Below are positions 57,558-64,000 of a stretch of 64,000 nt of DNA, in pieces. The notes beneath the pieces were generated by a model. The model did not search any database and was not told the DNA's origin. It worked only from the letters and a program-made list of their open reading frames with translations. The DNA comes from Microthyrium microscopicum. Taxonomy: Eukaryota > Ascomycota > Dothideomycetes > Microthyriales > Microthyriaceae. The stretch covers positions 3,059,744 to 3,123,743 of the forward strand of contig MU004230.1 in the NCBI GenBank assembly GCA_010405405.1, in the 5' to 3' direction. Made by a program: the position numbers and the translations under genes. Each line of letters opens with the position of its first letter. The stretch's first letter is position 1.

Positions 57558-58956
57558 TTATTCAACCACCCTGTGCGCAACCTCCTCTGGTAGTATGAAA
57601 CTTGCACAGAACATGCGCTTTTTCGGAGCTACATCTCTTACATCAATTACTTCTACTTCGCCTTCTTTGCTGCCATCACCAGGCTTGAACGAGAAGTTGA
57701 GATGCTGTGATATCTCTTCGCATATTTTCTCTCCTTCTGCTTTGTTGTCATCTGATTTTGTATTGAAGCAGTACACGTGGATCTTAGGCAATGGAGTTCC
57801 TTTTGAAATGTTTGCCCCGGAATATAGACCTACGAACGAAGGTAGAAACGTCAATGCTGTGGCCGGAAGGTTCATCAGAAAATGTGAGAACGTTTTCGGC
57901 TGAGTCATCCTCGTTTCTTGGAAAGGTTGCGGTTTAGATCTCGACTGTTTCTTGCGAAGCACTACTTCGCGATCTGTCTTGTACAACTCTGCCGTTGCTC
58001 TTCGAATAAACTTGTGACCATCTTCATTGAACGGTAGCACGAAGTCGGCGACTTTGTTCCTGGCAATGCCATCCTTCAGTGCCGCATAACTCTCTGGGTT
58101 CAAGTCATTCGCCCATACAAAACATTTTTTCTTTCCGGCTGGTATAGCGAATGGACCAATTCCCCCCATCACGTCACATATTGCATCGCCTTCTTTAAAG
58201 AGGTTGACATGTCGCTCGTGTTCCGTGTTCAGTCTCGAATTCCAGTAAACTTTAGCATAGTTGAATAGAAATATGCAATCTTGTTCTTTCACCGTGACAT
58301 TCATATCATCTGGTCCAGAAAGTACTTCGTATGAAAAGGTTCGGTATACGGATGCTTGACCGACGTCGTCTACCTTGTTGATGATGGTTGTGATGGTGGG
58401 ATTCTTGTCCTGTAATACTGTAGCTATCATTTGTTTGTATGGGAGATATTCATCTGGTAGATTCATGTGACCGACATGTCCTACTTGCTGAAAAGCAGCG
58501 GTTAATCCGTCGAGAGCGTCTTCGGGTAGAATGGCATTCATGATTTCTCGGTAGGTCCAGTGGTCGTAGTCGATCTGTAGATCATAGGGGATGAGACTTA
58601 TTTGCTCGGTATTGACTAGTTGGCTCATGGTGTTTCCCCATGTTGAGTTGTCTGTCTATACGTGAGCTAATATTAGGTATATTACAATATTGACTCATAC
58701 CATTGTGTTTAAGGTCTGGACGTAGTAGAATGCATTTATTTCCAGATGCTTTTTTGGAAGGTTCTGGATCGGGTCGAATGCTACTGATTCGCTCTATGCC
58801 TAATATGTCCCCGCTTTTGGAGAGTTCGTTTCGTAATTTTGATAATTGATTATTTTGGAAGACTCGAGCTGCGGATATGGGTATCGTCTTTTTGAAAAAG
58901 CTTCTATCAAGCGTGCGCATAGCGCGATTTATAGGAGGTCGCATGTCTAGAGACAT
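57558..58956 (-). CDS. trm5: Trm5, tRNA (guanine-37-N1)-methyltransferase
   Basis: Trm5 places m1G37 next to the anticodon, in cytosol and mitochondria, preventing frameshifts. Exons are 58956-58701 and 58651-57558 (449 aa); the 49-bp intron is phase 1. N-terminal part: RTLDRSFFKKTIPISAARV. Core: YDHWTYREIMNAILP, VGHVGHMNLPDEYLPYK and INKVDDVG. SAM-binding region: DVMGGIGPFAIPAGKK and WANDLNPESY. NLPATALTFL is the catalytic NPxY-like block of class I TrmD-independent m1G37 enzymes, followed by CFNTKSDD. ATG 58956 (MSLDMRPP) gives a basic N-terminus that could serve mitochondrial import; ATG 58944 is a second start that could give the other form. It is divergent from the kinesin gene. Confidence 0.95.
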
Positions 58957-59473
58957 TTCGACTTGAACCTTCAGGGAAAATTGCTGGAATTTGGTAATGA
59001 AGTGGACATGGCGACTCACGACTCCCAGCCGAGATGAAAGAACAAAAACGAGGACTTCCTGTTTGGGAAACTTCCCTGCGACGTGGTGGACCCTGAAAAA
59101 AGGCGCCACCGTGGCGTCACTCCCCTCGCCCCAGGTGGATCTGTCAACAGTCCAGCAGGAACCAACGCGTCCTGTCACAAAGTCGTTGGTGTCCAAGAGG
59201 GCTGCAATACCTGGTTAATATCGACCACTTTAAGCTGCTCTGACATCTGTACCTTGCCATCTATCAGAAACCAGAGCGCGTTTTCATCCCAAAGAATCCT
59301 GAACGCGCCCGGCCGTGCGAGCTGTCAATTCAGTCATAGTTCGCCAGCTCCCTGATATGGCTAACTAGGCCACCGAGTCTTGCCCATTTCTACACCGCCG
59401 AACCTACTTTCGCAGCAGCCATATCGCACCCTATTAAAACCACGTATCTCATATCCCCCGGACATCTCCAACC
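58957..59473. other. Divergent promoter between Trm5 and kinesin-3
   Basis: 517 bp between the two ATGs. One ACGCGT lies at 59165-59170. No exon seen. Confidence 0.6.
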
Positions 59474-62400
59474 ATGGCGAGTTCGGGAGGAAACATCAAG
59501 GTCGTTGTGCGGGTGCGCCCGTTCAACAGTAGAGGTAGGCGGAGGCTCCGCGCATCGCGTGCAGCGCATGCTAGAGGATACGGATAGCTGACGGAGTACT
59601 AGAAATCGATCGCAATGCAAAATGTATTGTTCAGATGAAAAACAACCAGACCGTCCTTGTCCCACCTACCGGTGCCGATTCTCGAACGAAGAACGCCAAG
59701 GCCGTGTTGGATGGAACCAAGACCTTTGCCTTTGATAGGAGTTACTGGTCTTTTGACAAGAAGGATGATAACTATGCCGGACAGGATAGTCTGTTTGACG
59801 ATCTGGGCAAGCCGCTGCTTGATAATGCATTCAAAGGTTACAACAATTGTATCTTTGCGTATGGGCAGACAGGTTCCGGAAAATCATACTCCATGATGGG
59901 ATATGGACAAGAATACGGAGTTATTCCTAGAATTTGCAGGGACATGTTCGACCGGATAGAAGAGAAGCAGGACAAGAACTTGGGCTGCACTGTTGAGGTG
60001 TCGTATCTTGAAATCTACAATGAACGGGTTCGCGACCTTCTGAACCCTGCAACGAAAGGAAATCTCCGAGTTCGCGAACATCCGTCGACGGGTCCTTACG
60101 TGGAAGATTTAGCAAAATTAGTTGTGAGATCTTTCGCTGAGATCGAAAACTTGATGGATGAGGGAAACAAAGCAAGAACTGTTGCTGCGACAAACATGAA
60201 CGAGACATCGAGTCGATCGCATGCCGTGTTCACCATTACCCTAACACAGAAGCGACACGACGTGGAGACACGAATGGATACCGAAAAGGTTGCAAAAATC
60301 AGTTTGGTCGATTTGGCAGGTTCTGAAAGAGCTACATCCACAGGCGCAACCGGTGCGCGGCTGAAAGAAGGTGCAGAAATCAATAGATCACTCTCCACAC
60401 TTGGTCGTGTCATCGCAGCGTTGGCGGATCTGTCAGTTGGGAAGAAAAAGTCAAAATCTGCTCAAGTACCATACAGAGATTCCGTCTTGACGTGGTTATT
60501 AAAGGACTCGCTCGGAGGAAACAGTTTGACGGCAATGATAGCGGCTATATCACCCGCTGATATCAACTTTGACGAAACTTTATCAACACTCCGATACGCT
60601 GACTCGGCGAAACGTATCAAGAATCACGCTGTTGTCAATGAAGATCCAAATGCTCGTATTATTCGCGAACTGAAAGAAGAACTGGCAGAACTCCGCTCAA
60701 AACTTACCGGTGGTGCAATGTCTGGTCCAATCGAAGAACAATACCCCGAAGGTACGCCACTGGAGCAGCAGATTGTTTCCATTACGCAAAGCGATGGAAC
60801 AATCAAGAAAGTGTCCAAGGCAGAAATTGCAGAGCAGCTAGATCAGTCGGAAAAGCTGTACAATGATCTCAATCAAACATGGGAACAAAAGCTTCAAAAA
60901 ACAGAGGAGATCCAAAAAGAACGCGAAGCAGCTCTAGAAGAACTGGGAATCACCATCGAGAAAGGCTCTGTAGGAGTTTCCACTCCGAAGAAAATGCCAC
61001 ATCTTGTCAATTTGAGTGATGACCCTCTTTTGGCCGAATGCTTGGTGTACAATATCAAACCAGGATCGACAACTGTGGGTAGCATTGACGCCGACTCTAC
61101 CGTTGCAGAAATCCGCTTGAACGGGTCAAAGATCTTGATGGATCATTGCACTTTCGAAAACGTGGATGAAGTTGTCACCGTTGTTCCAAAAGATGGTGCT
61201 GCTGTCATGGTCAACGGTGTGCGCGTTGACAAACCCAAACGACTACGAAGTGGTTATCGCATCATTCTTGGCGACTTTCACATCTTTCGATTCAATCATC
61301 CCCAAGAAGCGAGAGCCGAACGGGCGGAGCAAGGGAGCTTGCTGCGGCATTCCATCAATGCTAGTGACCTACCAACTCCCACTCGACCTAGGCATGAACG
61401 ACATGGTAGTACCATTAGCATGCTAGGTTCCGAAGGAGCGGATAGTCCAAGACCTGGCTCACCCGTTAGGAAAGGGGCTGAAGATTGGTCATTTGCGCGT
61501 CGAGAAGCTGTGAGTAACGTCATTGGGTCGGAGCAGAAAATATCTGCCTTGAACGATGATGAGCTCGATATGCTTTTTGAAGATCTTCAGAGAGTTCGAG
61601 CCGGACGCCGTACGAACAAGCATGAAAGCCGAATCTTCGATGCGGAAGACGACACTGATTCCAATACTTCATACCCAATCCGGGAGAAGTATGCATCCAA
61701 TGGAACAATCGACAACTTTTCACTCGATACCATCCTCACTGTTCCATCTACTCCTCAGGCGGGCGGGGAAGAGGACCAACGGTTGCGCCTTGTCCGCGAA
61801 GACATGCAGGATAAGCTCGACAAGCAAAAAGAAGAATATCAAGCCAAGCTCACGCAAGCGGAAGAGGCTCAAGTTGAGGTCGAAGTCATCAAAGCGGAGA
61901 AGGAAAAGATGGAAGAGAGCTTGTTGCATATTAAGGAGGAGATGCAGAAACAACTTCAGATACAAAAAGATACCTTTGAGCGGCAAATCAAGCAGCTCAG
62001 GGCACCAGCAACTCCTCAATCTGATGGTAAAATGCCAAAAGCCCAGGAAAACCTTGCAAAATGGGTGATTGAGCGATGGAGACAGAAACGACACGTCAGC
62101 ATGGCTGAGAAAGTTCTTCAAATTGCTTCTCTTCTCAAAGAAGCCCAAGTGCTCAGTCATGAGATGGACAAACAAGTTACTTTTCAATTCTGCGTAATCG
62201 ATGCAGGTCATGTGTTTGGATCTTCATACGACCTGGTCCTCAATGGAGTCTCATTAGAAGACGACGAAGATCTTGAAATGGCAGCCAAGCCGTGTATTGG
62301 CGTAAGAGTGATCGATTATAAGAATTTGGTGGTTCACCTTTGGTCCTTGCGAAAATTGAGAACAAGGATTCGCCAGATGCGACAATTGTATCAGTACATC

Positions 62401-64000
62401 GACGCACCGGAATATTCCCAGCACTTCAACCTCGAAAACCCATTTTCTGAAACCTGCTTACCGCAATACTCTCGAGTTGGCGATGTCAATGTACCGCTTG
62501 CTGCTGTCTTTGAATCTCGAGTCCAAGACTTCTCCCTTGATGTTGTATCTCCTTACACCTCGAACGTTATAGGAATCGTTCGTCTGTCTTTAGAACCATC
62601 AATGGCCATGGCACCTTCCTCTACCCTCAAGTTCAATGTCGTCATGCGCGATTTCATTGGATTTGCTGAGCGTGAAGGTACAGAGGTTCATGCGCAATTG
62701 TTTGTTCCTGGCATATCAGACGAAGGTGGTGCAACTACCACTTCCTTGATCAAGGATTTCGACGAAGGGCCTGTTCGATTTGAAAGTGTTCATAGTATGA
62801 GCTTGCCGATCGACAGCCCCCGAGGCTCCATGCTACGCGTATCTATATTCGCCAAAGTTACCTCTATGCATCTGGACAAATTGCTCAGCTGGGACGACAT
62901 GAGAGACTCTGCTAAGCATTCACAACTAAAGAAGAAGAAGAAATCTAGGATCAATGAGTCGGAATATTTTTCTGAACAACGACATGATGTCTTTTCACGA
63001 GTGCAGTTTCACGAAATCTCGGAATTTGGAGATTATCAACCTGTTGAGGTGGTGCAACTCACGGCTATGGATGGCGGCGCTTTCCAGCTTCATCAAGGCC
63101 TACAACGTCGCATTGTGATAAGCCTGACGCATAGCTCTGGCAAGGAATTCCAATGGAAGGACATTACAACACTTCGTATGGGCCGTATAAATCTACTGGA
63201 TCAAGCTGGCAAAGCATCAGATATTGATACACCTCAACCTGATGTGCCCTTGAAAGTCGTATCGCCACCAGCAGTGCGGGAGAACGCGGATGGGACCAAC
63301 AATGTCACAATCATTTGTCAATGGGACTCGAGTATTCACGCGTCGCCTCTTCTGGATCGAGCAACGGCTGAACGGCATCGCATCCAGGGTACGCTTTCCT
63401 GGAACGTGATGTGCGCAAATTTACAGAACCCCCTTTCCTTCTCTCTGGATGTTGTTGTCCAAATAAGATCTCGTTCTTATTCCTTACAAAATTCGATGCT
63501 TCAATCACTGCTCGGCACACAACGCATTGTTCATTCCATTGTTGGAAATTTCATTGTCTCCGTTCAACCCACCTCAGCCAAGCGCGCCACGGACCTATGG
63601 CGAATGAACACTCAGCATGACTACGTCAAAGGCGAGGAAGCCTTGTATGGATGGACTCCACGCGGCATCTCACTTGTTCAGGATTTTATCAAAGCACAAA
63701 AACAAATGCAGCGTGTTGTTGAGGTTGAGACAGCTCGTAGTGTTCTAAGTCTCGACTCACTCACCCTAGACACCACCAACGGTGCTCCTGAAGCAGACGA
63801 GCCCTTGACATCTGGTCAAATTGCGCTCCTACAAAAATCCGTGGAGCTTTGGATCAAGCGACCAGAAGGCACTGATCTTGTTCTTTCAAAGGAAAATATT
63901 GAACCACCTGAACAAGGAGTGGCGTTTGCTACTCCCACCGATCCCACTTCACAACCGCGATTAGCAGGCTCTGTTCGCTTCCTCCCTAAGAACCCATCAC
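59474..64000 (+). CDS. Kinesin-3 motor, Unc104/KIF1A class (3' end outside window)
   Basis: A plus-end-directed microtubule motor that in moulds carries early endosomes and vesicles. Exons are 59474-59534 and 59603 to beyond 64000; 1486 residues lie in the window, all in one open frame. The N-terminal motor (KVVVRVRPFNSRE) has P-loop GQTGSGKS, switch I NETSSRSHAVF, switch II DLAGSERA and the neck EDPNARIIRELKEEL. Next is an FHA domain (about residues 510-590: VGSIDADSTVAEIRLNG; MVNGVRVDKPKRLRSGYRI). Coiled coils follow (EDMQDKLDKQKEEYQAKL), then the KIF1B/DUF3694-type stalk domains (IERWRQKRHVSMAEK; IGIVRLSLEPSM). The C-terminal PH domain that binds membrane lipid in this class would lie past the edge. 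The full length is expected to be about 1650-1750 aa. Complete motor, FHA and order of domains exclude kinesin-1. Confidence 0.97.

Overview
The window looks like nuclear DNA of a filamentous ascomycete (Pezizomycotina; my guess is Leotiomycetes/Helotiales, an inference from how the proteins look and not from a search). Three things support this. Genes are cut by short introns of about 45-60 bp with GT..AG ends and CTAAC-type branch points. The gene set is typical of moulds: Cdc24, a kinesin-3, an AA9 polysaccharide monooxygenase, PTS2-type thiolase and Trm732. One 5.3 kb block is A+T-rich, TpA-loaded and free of open frames, as repeat-induced point mutation (RIP) leaves it. All gene models below were built by splicing by eye and checking reading phase at each junction.

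Layout. 1-9.5 kb is a core block: Cdc24 (minus strand, cut by the window start), a long non-coding leader/promoter stretch, an F-box/WD40 ubiquitin-ligase adaptor and a conserved fungal membrane protein. 9.5-15.9 kb is gene-poor; its best gene is a tiny three-exon cysteine-rich protein at 13582-13906. 15.9-22.1 kb is an accessory-looking trio: a seven-exon HSPA12-like Hsp70 ATPase, a divergently placed P-loop GTPase with a membrane tail and a GC-AG intron, and a charged coiled-coil protein. 22.7-31.9 kb carries the OMA1 mitochondrial protease, an unknown proline/serine-rich protein, Iwr1, an ENT nucleoside transporter and an AA9 monooxygenase. 33.8-36.9 kb has a secreted lysozyme-like glycoprotein with His-Asn-Gly-Thr repeats and a peroxisomal 3-ketoacyl-CoA thiolase. 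37.7-48.6 kb has Trm732/THADA, a UBX-domain protein, RanGAP and a small secreted protein with dibasic sites.

50.1-55.4 kb is one RIP-ruined DNA transposon. I could delimit it exactly: 16-bp terminal inverted repeats starting CAGTG, an 8-bp target-site duplication, and a 15-bp direct subterminal repeat, which together point to the hAT superfamily. It lies 142 bp upstream of a Mte1/Dbl2/ZGRF1-type DNA-repair gene whose short remaining promoter holds three ACGCGT (MCB) boxes. The window closes with Trm5 (tRNA m1G37 methyltransferase) and a kinesin-3 of the Unc104/KIF1A class, divergent from each other; the kinesin is cut by the window end.

Functional links. Cdc24 (polarity), kinesin-3 (vesicle/endosome transport) and RanGAP (nuclear transport) are housekeeping cell biology. 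Trm5 and Trm732 both modify the tRNA anticodon loop. The thiolase has two CCGAGG motifs upstream that match the fatty-acid regulators FarA/FarB. The most likely undescribed material is the Hsp70-GTPase-coiled-coil trio, the tiny cysteine-rich gene, and the transposon/MCB arrangement in front of the repair gene.
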